A stretch of 64,000 nt of DNA from NCBI GenBank assembly GCA_041905405.1, contig JAYRLC010000015.1, forward strand, positions 1 through 64,000, written 5' to 3'. Positions 58,102 to 64,000 of this stretch are shown piece after piece. Every line of letters starts with the position of its first letter. Positions within the stretch are counted from its first letter, which is position 1. The translations under genes and the position numbers were made by a program. The stretch comes from RAM1 sp041905405 (GTDB lineage: Bacteria > Pseudomonadota > Gammaproteobacteria > Burkholderiales > Burkholderiaceae_C). The notes under the pieces were generated by a model, which saw nothing but the letters and a program-made list of their open reading frames with translations, was not told the DNA's origin and ran no database searches.

Positions 58102-58935
58102 ATGTCGTCCCTGCAAACCACTGTCCCCGATACGCCACAGCCCGAAGTGCGCACCGTGACGCTGCAGCATCCGCTGCAGTGGCTGGCGCTGGCCTGGCGC
58201 GACATCGAACGTGCGCCCGCCGTCGCGCTGGCGCACGGCATGGCGCTGGCGCTGTTTGGCGCGGCGTTGCTGACCGTGGCACACCACCGCTTCTGGCTGC
58301 TGGCCGGCGCGCTTTCGGGCTTTCTGCTGGTGGCGCCAGTGCTGGCCGTGGGCCTGTACGCCGCCAGCCGGGCGCTGGAGCAAGGCGGGCGCGCGGACTT
58401 TACGCTGGTGCTGCGCACCTGGCTGAGCTGGCGCGGCCAGCCGCGCCATGACTGGCGGCTCGTGCGCTTTGGCCTGCTGCTGGCGGCCGCGGGCACGGGC
58501 TGGGTGCTGACGTCGGCATCGCTCATCACCTGGCTTGCGCCGCAGCCGGTGCAGCAGCCCATGGACTTCATGCGCCATGTCGTACTGGCGCGCGGCAGCC
58601 TGCTGTTTGAGGCATGGCTCGCACTGGGCGGCGTACTGGCCGCGCCGGTGTTCGCATCCAGCGTGGTCACTTTGCCCCTGCTGCTGGACCGGCGTATCCG
58701 CTTGCTGGACGCCGTGTTGACCAGTTGGCGCGCGGTGCTGGCCAATCCCCTTCCCATGGCCCTGTGGGCCGGGCTGGTGATGGGCTTCACGCTTTTGGGG
58801 ATCGCTTCGATGCTGATGGGCCTCGTACTGGTCGTGCCGCTGCTGGGGCATGCAAGCTGGCACGCCTACCGCGACCTGGTCGATGCCTCCGCGTTGCCGC
58901 CGCGCGATCCCCAAGACAAAAGGGGGGCGCCATGA
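58102..58935 (+). CDS. DUF2189 membrane protein
   Basis: The 277-residue inner-membrane protein of about six helices has the DUF2189 pattern (LAWRDIERAPAVALAHGMAL, then VAPVLAVGLYAASRALEQG and LLLDRRIRLLDAVLTSW). In Burkholderiales it is found near respiratory genes. An FNR-like box upstream suggests low-oxygen expression. Its stop overlaps the DUF2788 start as ATGA. Confidence 0.85.
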   Translation: MSSLQTTVPDTPQPEVRTVTLQHPLQWLALAWRDIERAPAVALAHGMALALFGAALLTVAHHRFWLLAGALSGFLLVAPVLAVGLYAASRALEQGGRADFTLVLRTWLSWRGQPRHDWRLVRFGLLLAAAGTGWVLTSASLITWLAPQPVQQPMDFMRHVVLARGSLLFEAWLALGGVLAAPVFASSVVTLPLLLDRRIRLLDAVLTSWRAVLANPLPMALWAGLVMGFTLLGIASMLMGLVLVVPLLGHASWHAYRDLVDASALPPRDPQDKRGAP

Positions 58936-59159
58936 CAGCGCCCCCCACGATGTTCGGTTTCACCGAAGCCCAGATCGCCCAGTTCGGCCTGACGTTCGGC
59001 GTGGGAGCGTTCATGCTCTACATGCTGTTCATCATTGGCCAGCTGGCCTGGGAGTCCAAGGCCGGCCGGTTTGGCACTTTCGTGCTATTCCTGGCGCTGG
59101 CCTTCGGTATGGTGGGCTTCGTCGCGAAGTTCATCATCCAGTGGGTGCTGGAACACTGA
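58932..59159 (+). CDS. DUF2788 membrane protein
   Basis: This 75-residue protein with two transmembrane helices (FGVGAFMLYMLFIIGQLAW and FVLFLALAFGMVGFVAKF) matches DUF2788. The function is unknown. It is coupled to the DUF2189 gene by a 4-bp overlap and probably forms a membrane pair with it. Confidence 0.88.
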   Translation: MTAPPTMFGFTEAQIAQFGLTFGVGAFMLYMLFIIGQLAWESKAGRFGTFVLFLALAFGMVGFVAKFIIQWVLEH

Positions 59160-59183
59160 ACCCCGCGCGACGGCTCACCGTTC

Positions 59184-59633
59184 TTACTTGGGCGTTCCCT
59201 GGCCGGCAGCCGGCGACGGGTTGCCCGCCGGAACGCCCGTGGACATGCCGGACGTGCTCATCGCGGCCATGTTCTTGTCGGCCTTCTTCTGCGCCTTTTG
59301 CATCTGACGCTCGGCCTTGATCTCGGCGCGCGTCTTGCCATCGGTCGGCTTGGCTTCCAGGCCAGCCTGCTGGCCCGTCATGTCCTTGGTGCCAATCGTG
59401 CCCTTGGAGATCGTGCCGGCCTTGTTGGCGGCGCGGGCTTCGGCCTTCACATCGGCGCGCGAGTTCTCGCCCACCTTGGCAGCGGCATTGGGCACGCCCT
59501 GGATCTGCGTGCTGGCCTCACCCGAACGGGCGGGCAGGTTGCTGGTGGCGGAAGCGCCTGTGTTCTGGGCGTGGGCGAAACCGGCGCCAGCCAGCAGGCC
59601 CGTGAGCAGCAGCGAAGTCATGGTCTTGTTCAT
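59184..59633 (-). CDS. Secreted Ala/Lys-rich protein
   Basis: The 149-residue protein has a signal peptide (MTSLLLTGLLAGAGFAHAQ). The mature part is a low-complexity Ala/Lys/Glu/Gly sequence (KAEARAANKAGTISKG, AEIKAERQMQKAQKKADK) and likely helical or disordered. There is no recognised domain. An RBS (AAAGGAACTG) precedes the ATG at 59633. It is convergent with the DUF2788 gene. Confidence 0.75.
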   Translation of the reverse strand: MNKTMTSLLLTGLLAGAGFAHAQNTGASATSNLPARSGEASTQIQGVPNAAAKVGENSRADVKAEARAANKAGTISKGTIGTKDMTGQQAGLEAKPTDGKTRAEIKAERQMQKAQKKADKNMAAMSTSGMSTGVPAGNPSPAAGQGTPK

Positions 59634-59747
59634 TTCAGTTCCTTTGGTTGGTTTGGTGGGCTCGGTTGAACCACACACCCAGATTACGCAGGGGACTGAA
59701 GCAAACTTGACGGACAGGCGCGCCACGTCCTGTAGGACGCCGGACCG

Positions 59748-60326
59748 TCAGAACCGGTATGCGTAGCGCACCAGGATGGTGTCGGTGCCGGGGTTGGGCT
59801 TTTTGATGTTGGCGTTGGAAATGTGCGCCAGCCGCAGCCCCAGCTCGTGTTCGCGCGCCGCGCCAAAACGGTAGCCCAGGCCCAGCACGTCCAGGAAATT
59901 CACGGCCGTGCTGAACTGCTTGTCGCGCGAGCGGTACACGTTGTCGTTCAGCGTCAGGCCGATGCCCGCCTCCACGAACCAGGACGAGCGACCGCCGTCG
60001 AAATGGTTGCGCAAGAGCGGCAGCACGGCCAGCTGCGTGTAGCTTTCGCGTCCACCCGCGCCGTCCACGCGCCAGTGGCCCAGTTGCGCTTCAGTGCTGT
60101 AGCCCAGCTGCCCACCCCACCAGTCATAGCGCCAGCCGCTATGCCATTGCAGTCCCAGCACCGCTATGGCGGTACCGTCGCGGGTGCGGCCCGCCTGTGC
60201 GGAAAGGCCCGACGGCATCCAGGCGCTGCGCCTGGCGTCCGGCGGTGTCTGTGCCTGCGCACAGGCGCCGGCGGTGGCAAGGGTCGTGGCCGCAAGCAGG
60301 GCGGCAGGGAGCGAGTTGTGTTTCAT
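59748..60326 (-). CDS. pagL: PagL-like lipid A 3-O-deacylase (acyloxyacyl hydrolase family)
   Basis: This 192-residue outer-membrane beta-barrel has a signal ending ACAQA. The C-terminal motif ELGLRLAHISNANIKKPNPG holds His168 and Ser170 of the PagL catalytic site. The third residue, a Glu twelve positions after the Ser in Pseudomonas PagL, is Asp182 here. The last strand ends TILVRYAYRF. It removes a 3-linked acyl chain from lipid A. The start at 60326 begins the signal peptide. Confidence 0.85.
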   Translation of the reverse strand: MKHNSLPAALLAATTLATAGACAQAQTPPDARRSAWMPSGLSAQAGRTRDGTAIAVLGLQWHSGWRYDWWGGQLGYSTEAQLGHWRVDGAGGRESYTQLAVLPLLRNHFDGGRSSWFVEAGIGLTLNDNVYRSRDKQFSTAVNFLDVLGLGYRFGAAREHELGLRLAHISNANIKKPNPGTDTILVRYAYRF

Positions 60327-60513
60327 GATGTTGCAAGTCTGCCGTCCAAAGGCCGGCGCATGCTTGCGTTTGATTGCAGATAGCGTGCCATCCCCCCGAA
60401 ATGGGTGGTGTCCTACAGCGTTTGCGCAACACCGCAACTGCCATCACCGCCGCACACCGGTTCTGCGCAAAGTCCTACAGCCCTCCCGAGGGGCGGCCGG
60501 TACAACCGGATGC

Positions 60514-61278
60514 ATGTCCGAAGATGCCATCCACCCCCCGCTGACCGTCATGACCGTGAACATCCACAAAGGGTTCACGTCATTCAACCGGAAGTTCATC
60601 CTGCCCGAGCTGCGCGAAGCCGTGCGCAAGGTGGGCGCGGACGTTGTGTTCCTGCAGGAAGTGCTGGGCAGCCACCAGAAACATTCGCGGCGCTTCGAGC
60701 AGTTTCCGCGCGAGCCGCACTATGAATTTCTGGCCGACAGCATCTGGCCTCAGTACGCCTACGGCAAGAACATGGTGTACCCGCACGGTGACCACGGCAA
60801 CGCCGTGATGTCCAAGTACCCCATCCTTGGCTACCAGAACCATGACGTGTCCATCGTCGGCCCCGAAAAGCGCGGGCTGCTGCACTGCGTGCTGCAGCTG
60901 CCCGCACGCGCCATGAACGTGCATGTCATCTGCGTGCACCTGGGCCTGGCCGAGTCCCATCGCCAGCAGCAACTGGAACTGCTGTGCCACGTGGTACGCG
61001 ACGAGATCCCGGCCGATGCACCGCTGATCGTCGCAGGCGACTTCAACGACTGGCGACGCCGCGCGCACGACATCCTGGAGCAGGGCGCCGGCCTGCGCGA
61101 GGTGTTCGTGCAGGCGTATGGCGAAGCGGCGCGCACCTTCCCGGCGCGCTTTCCGCTGCTGCCGCTGGACCGCATCTACGTGCGCAATGCCACGGCGCAC
61201 CTGCCGGTGGTGCTGCCGCGCAAGCCCTGGTCGCACCTGTCCGATCACGCCCCCCTTGCCGCGGAGATCCACCTGTGA
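60514..61278 (+). CDS. Endonuclease/exonuclease/phosphatase family protein
   Basis: This 254-residue EEP-fold hydrolase has VMTVNIHKGF, VVFLQEV, VCVHLGLAESHR, VAGDFNDWRRR and HLSDHAPLAAE, all metal and phosphate-site motifs of the superfamily. It overlaps the next gene (clsB-like) by GTGA. Such genes often accompany ClsB and UPF0104 genes in proteobacteria, so a role in phospholipid turnover is plausible. Confidence 0.9.
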   Translation: MSEDAIHPPLTVMTVNIHKGFTSFNRKFILPELREAVRKVGADVVFLQEVLGSHQKHSRRFEQFPREPHYEFLADSIWPQYAYGKNMVYPHGDHGNAVMSKYPILGYQNHDVSIVGPEKRGLLHCVLQLPARAMNVHVICVHLGLAESHRQQQLELLCHVVRDEIPADAPLIVAGDFNDWRRRAHDILEQGAGLREVFVQAYGEAARTFPARFPLLPLDRIYVRNATAHLPVVLPRKPWSHLSDHAPLAAEIHL

Positions 61279-62558
61279 ACACGCACCACCCAAGCCATGA
61301 GCGCCGCCGCTGGACCGGCGGAAACCACTTCGAGCTGCTGGAAAACGGCGAAGGCTTCTTTCCGGCCGTGTTCGACGCCATCAACAGGGCGCGCCGCGAG
61401 GTGATCGTGGAAACCTTCATCCTGTTCGAGGACAAGGTCGGCCTGGCGCTGCACGACGCGCTGATGGATGCCGCGAAGCGCGGCGTGCAGGTGCACCTGA
61501 CCATCGACGGCTACGGCTCGCCCGACCTGTCGGAGCAGTTCATCGGCAGCCTGTGCGCGGCCGGCGTGCAGGTGCACGTGTTCGACCCGGCGCCGCGCAT
61601 CTTCGGCTGGCGGCCCAATGTGCTGCGCCGCATGCACCGCAAGATCGTGGTGGTGGACGCCGAGCGGGCCTTCGTGGGCGGCATCAACTACTCGGCCGAC
61701 CACCTGGCCGACTTCGGGCCCGAGGCCAAGCAGGACTATTCGGTCGCCGTGCGCGGGCCGGTGGTGGCGCAAATCCACCGCTTCTGCCACGCGGCGCTGG
61801 CGGCGGGCCACAGCGACAGGGGCTCGATCGGCGGCATCCGCGAATGGTTCCGCAACCGCGCGCCCCTGCGTCGCCGGCCCGACGACATGCCGGCCGCGGG
61901 CGACGCGCAGGCGCTGTTCGTCACGCGCGACAACCACAACCACCAAAGCGACATCGAACACCACTACCTGCAGGCCGTGCGCGGCGCGCGCCAGCGCGTG
62001 GTGATCGCCAATGCGTATTTCTTCCCCGGCTACCGCTTCATCCGCGAGCTGCGGCGCGCGGCGCGGCGTGGCGTGGACGTGCGGCTCATCCTGCAGGGCG
62101 AGCCCGACATGCCCATCGTCAAGACCGCCGCCAGCCTGCTGTACCACCACCTGACCAAAGCCGGCGTGCGCATCTACGAATACTGCGAACGCCCGCTGCA
62201 CGGCAAGGTGGCGCTGGTGGATGGTGAATGGTCCACCGTGGGCTCCAGCAACCTGGACCCGCTGAGCCTGTCGCTGAACCTGGAAGCCAACGTCATCATC
62301 CGCGACCGCGCCTTCAACCAGACCCTGCATGAGCGGCTGGAGCACCTGATGTGCAACTGCTGCAAACAGGTGCGCGTGGACGAGCTGGCCGAATCCAGCA
62401 CCTGGCGCCTGGTGCGCAGCTACTTCGTGTTCCACGTGCTGCGCATGTACCCGTCATGGGCGCGGCTGCTGCCCCGGCATTCGCCGCGGCTGGCACCGGC
62501 CGTCGACCCGCGCGAGCTCACCCCGGCCTGCGCGCTGCCCGGCAAGGATGCGCGATGA
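61275..62558 (+). CDS. clsB: ClsB-type phospholipase D / cardiolipin synthase
   Basis: The 427-residue protein has two HKD motifs: MHRKIVVVDAERAFVGGIN and LHGKVALVDGEWSTVGSSN, each followed by D. It starts at a GTG overlapping the EEP stop. ClsB condenses phosphatidylglycerol into cardiolipin. The stop overlaps the UPF0104 start as ATGA. No N-terminal transmembrane helices are present, as in ClsB. Confidence 0.93.
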   Translation: MNTHHPSHERRRWTGGNHFELLENGEGFFPAVFDAINRARREVIVETFILFEDKVGLALHDALMDAAKRGVQVHLTIDGYGSPDLSEQFIGSLCAAGVQVHVFDPAPRIFGWRPNVLRRMHRKIVVVDAERAFVGGINYSADHLADFGPEAKQDYSVAVRGPVVAQIHRFCHAALAAGHSDRGSIGGIREWFRNRAPLRRRPDDMPAAGDAQALFVTRDNHNHQSDIEHHYLQAVRGARQRVVIANAYFFPGYRFIRELRRAARRGVDVRLILQGEPDMPIVKTAASLLYHHLTKAGVRIYEYCERPLHGKVALVDGEWSTVGSSNLDPLSLSLNLEANVIIRDRAFNQTLHERLEHLMCNCCKQVRVDELAESSTWRLVRSYFVFHVLRMYPSWARLLPRHSPRLAPAVDPRELTPACALPGKDAR

Positions 62559-63505
62559 ACACCGCCGTGCTGACGGCGCTGCCGCAGCGCCCCTGGTGGC
62601 CCTGGGCCATGCGGGCGCTGGCGGCGCTGTTCGTCACGTTCGTGGGCTTCATGCTGTACCAGTACGCGCGCGACATCGAATGGTCGCGCGTGGACGACGC
62701 GGTGCGCGCGCTACCCGGGCCCGTGCTGGCCCTGGCCGCGGGGCTGGCCGCCGCCAGCCATCTGCTGTACAGCACGTTCGACCTGCTGGGCCGGCACTAC
62801 ACCGGCCACAAGCTGTCCACGCCCACTGTCATGGGCGTCACCTTCACCAGCTACGCGTTCAACCTGAACCTGGGCTCCATCGTGGGCGGGGTGGGCTTGC
62901 GCTACCGGTTGTATTCACGGCTGGGCCTGCGCGGCGGCGCCATCACCCGCGTGCTGACGATGAGCCTGCTTACCAACTGGCTGGGCTTTCTGTTGCTGGC
63001 CGGCGCCGTGTTCGCGCTGTTCCCGCTGCCCCTGCCCGAAGGCTGGAAGATCGGCAACGGCGCACTTCGCATCACGGGCTTTGCGCTGCTGGCCGCGGCC
63101 CTGGCCTGGGGCGCGCTCGTGACGCTGTCGCGCCGGCGGGAGTTCACCATTGCGGGCCGGCGCTTTCCGCTGCCCGGTCCGCGCATGACCGTGCTGCAGC
63201 TGGCCATGTCCTGCGCCAACTGGATGCTGATCGCCAGCGTCATCTGGGTGCTGCTGCAAGGCAAGGTCGCCTATTCCACCGTCCTGGCCGTGTACCTGCT
63301 GGCCGCGATCGCTGGCGTGGTCACGTACATTCCGGCCGGTCTGGGCGTGCTGGAAGGCGTGTTCGTCATGCTGCTGGCCGCCAAGGTCGGTGAGCCGCAG
63401 TTGCTGGCTGCGTTGTTGGCGTATCGCGCCGTGTACTACCTGGGACCGCTGCTGGTGGCTGCTGTCATGTACGCCGTGATGGAGGCGCGCGCACGCCGTC
63501 CCTGA
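62555..63505 (+). CDS. UPF0104/YbhN family membrane protein 1
   Basis: This 316-residue inner-membrane protein of about eight helices has the family motifs LLYSTFDLLGRHYTGH, FTSYAFNLNLGSIVGG and VTYIPAGLGVLEGVFVMLL. It matches the flippase-like integral membrane domain of MprF and YbhN. It is coupled to clsB and may move or partition the lipid made there. Confidence 0.9.
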   Translation: MNTAVLTALPQRPWWPWAMRALAALFVTFVGFMLYQYARDIEWSRVDDAVRALPGPVLALAAGLAAASHLLYSTFDLLGRHYTGHKLSTPTVMGVTFTSYAFNLNLGSIVGGVGLRYRLYSRLGLRGGAITRVLTMSLLTNWLGFLLLAGAVFALFPLPLPEGWKIGNGALRITGFALLAAALAWGALVTLSRRREFTIAGRRFPLPGPRMTVLQLAMSCANWMLIASVIWVLLQGKVAYSTVLAVYLLAAIAGVVTYIPAGLGVLEGVFVMLLAAKVGEPQLLAALLAYRAVYYLGPLLVAAVMYAVMEARARRP

Positions 63506-63527
63506 CCGCGCGTGCCAAAGGTCTGCC

Positions 63528-64000
63528 ATGATCCCGCCACGCATCGCTTCCCTGCCGACCGTGCCGTCCACACCTGCCCCTGCGCTTGCAAGGCTGCGCG
63601 ACCGCGCCTGGTGGCCGTGGCTCACGCGCGGCACGCTGCTGCTGTTCGGCGCGTTCGTGCTGGGCCTGCTGGTCTGGCAGGCCATGCGGGTGGACTGGCC
63701 CGCCGTCTTCGCGGCCATGGTGGCCACGCCAGCGCGCGTGCTGGCCATGGCCGCCGTGGTGGCACTGGCCAGTCACCTGCTGTACAGCACCTTTGACCTG
63801 CTGGGCCGCCACTACAGCGGCCATCACCTGGCGCCGCAGGCCTGCATGCTGGTGACCTTCATCAGCTATGCGTTCAACCTGAACTTCGGCGCCATCGTGG
63901 GCAGCGCGGCCATGCGGCTGCGGCTGTATGCGCGACTCGGCCTGCGCACGCCGGTGATCCTGCGCGTCATGGGCCTGAGCATGTGGACCAACTGGTTCGG
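63528..64000 (+). CDS. UPF0104/YbhN family membrane protein 2 (cut by window edge)
   Basis: The 5' part (157 codons) is a close paralogue of the previous gene. It shares HLLYSTFDLLGRHYSGHH and FISYAFNLNFGAIVGS at the same spacing. The ATG at 63528 lies 22 bp after the previous stop. The gene runs off the right edge, so the C-terminus and any further operon genes are unseen. Confidence 0.88.
   Translation, partial: MIPPRIASLPTVPSTPAPALARLRDRAWWPWLTRGTLLLFGAFVLGLLVWQAMRVDWPAVFAAMVATPARVLAMAAVVALASHLLYSTFDLLGRHYSGHHLAPQACMLVTFISYAFNLNFGAIVGSAAMRLRLYARLGLRTPVILRVMGLSMWTNWF

Overview
The window is GC-rich chromosomal DNA of a betaproteobacterium, most likely a member of the Comamonadaceae (Burkholderiales). 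The reasons are the base composition and codon use, a Bug/TctC-type solute-binding protein, DUF2189/DUF2788 membrane proteins, Liv-type aromatic or amino-acid uptake clusters, and the order mnmG-rsmG-lysE-parA-hydrolase-parB. Three parS-like sites lie inside mnmG and rsmG, so this part of the window is probably close to the chromosomal replication origin. About 68 protein genes fill almost all of the sequence. I see no tRNA, rRNA, CRISPR array, transposase or integrase. Layout. 0-11 kb: acetoacetyl-CoA synthetase divergent from a TetR regulator, a 37-residue membrane peptide and a hydrolase, an SDR that has lost its catalytic residues, a uracil-type permease, an AsmA protein, a hotdog thioesterase, succinate-semialdehyde dehydrogenase, and a RES/Xre toxin-antitoxin pair. 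11-21 kb: MATE pump, DGPF protein, cobalamin adenosyltransferase, two secreted EF-hand paralogues, an N-acyl-D-amino-acid deacylase paired with an FAD dehydrogenase, and a marR/BON pair divergent from a TctC protein across a clear palindromic operator. 21-27 kb: the chromosome partition and tRNA-modification block. 27-30 kb: a Phd/PIN toxin-antitoxin pair, an FMN reductase, and an AAA+ ATPase gene that appears to have been inserted into a cysteine-cluster (YkgJ-type) gene, leaving a 5' remnant behind. 30-40 kb: a livKHMGF import operon ending in an aldehyde dehydrogenase, interrupted by a 577-bp gene-free repeat block and divergent from an AraC regulator, a class II aldolase and a BASS transporter. 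40-49 kb: transglutaminase, DUF1328, glutathione transferase, MFS carrier, ene-reductase, hemerythrin, outer-membrane protein, and a copper module (copA divergent from copZ-cueR-Crp/Fnr-DUF2892) with two back-to-back CueR boxes. 49-56 kb: a polyamine-type ABC importer operon with a GntR regulator and an Asp/Glu/hydantoin racemase relative, then a pirin. 56-64 kb: ORF6N protein, CpxP-like protein, a nuclease-like protein, DUF2189/DUF2788, a PagL-like enzyme, and an envelope lipid operon (EEP hydrolase, ClsB-type phospholipase D, two tandem UPF0104 proteins, the second cut by the window edge). How the genes work together: many are small catabolic or uptake modules with a dedicated regulator next to them, and several candidate operators can be read directly (TetR, MarR, CueR, GntR and FNR-like boxes, and the toxin-antitoxin repeats). 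The most unusual items are the ATPase insertion at 28.3-30 kb, the nested long inverted repeats that split the liv operon (partly repeated at the left edge), and two enzymes that keep their fold but lack catalytic residues.
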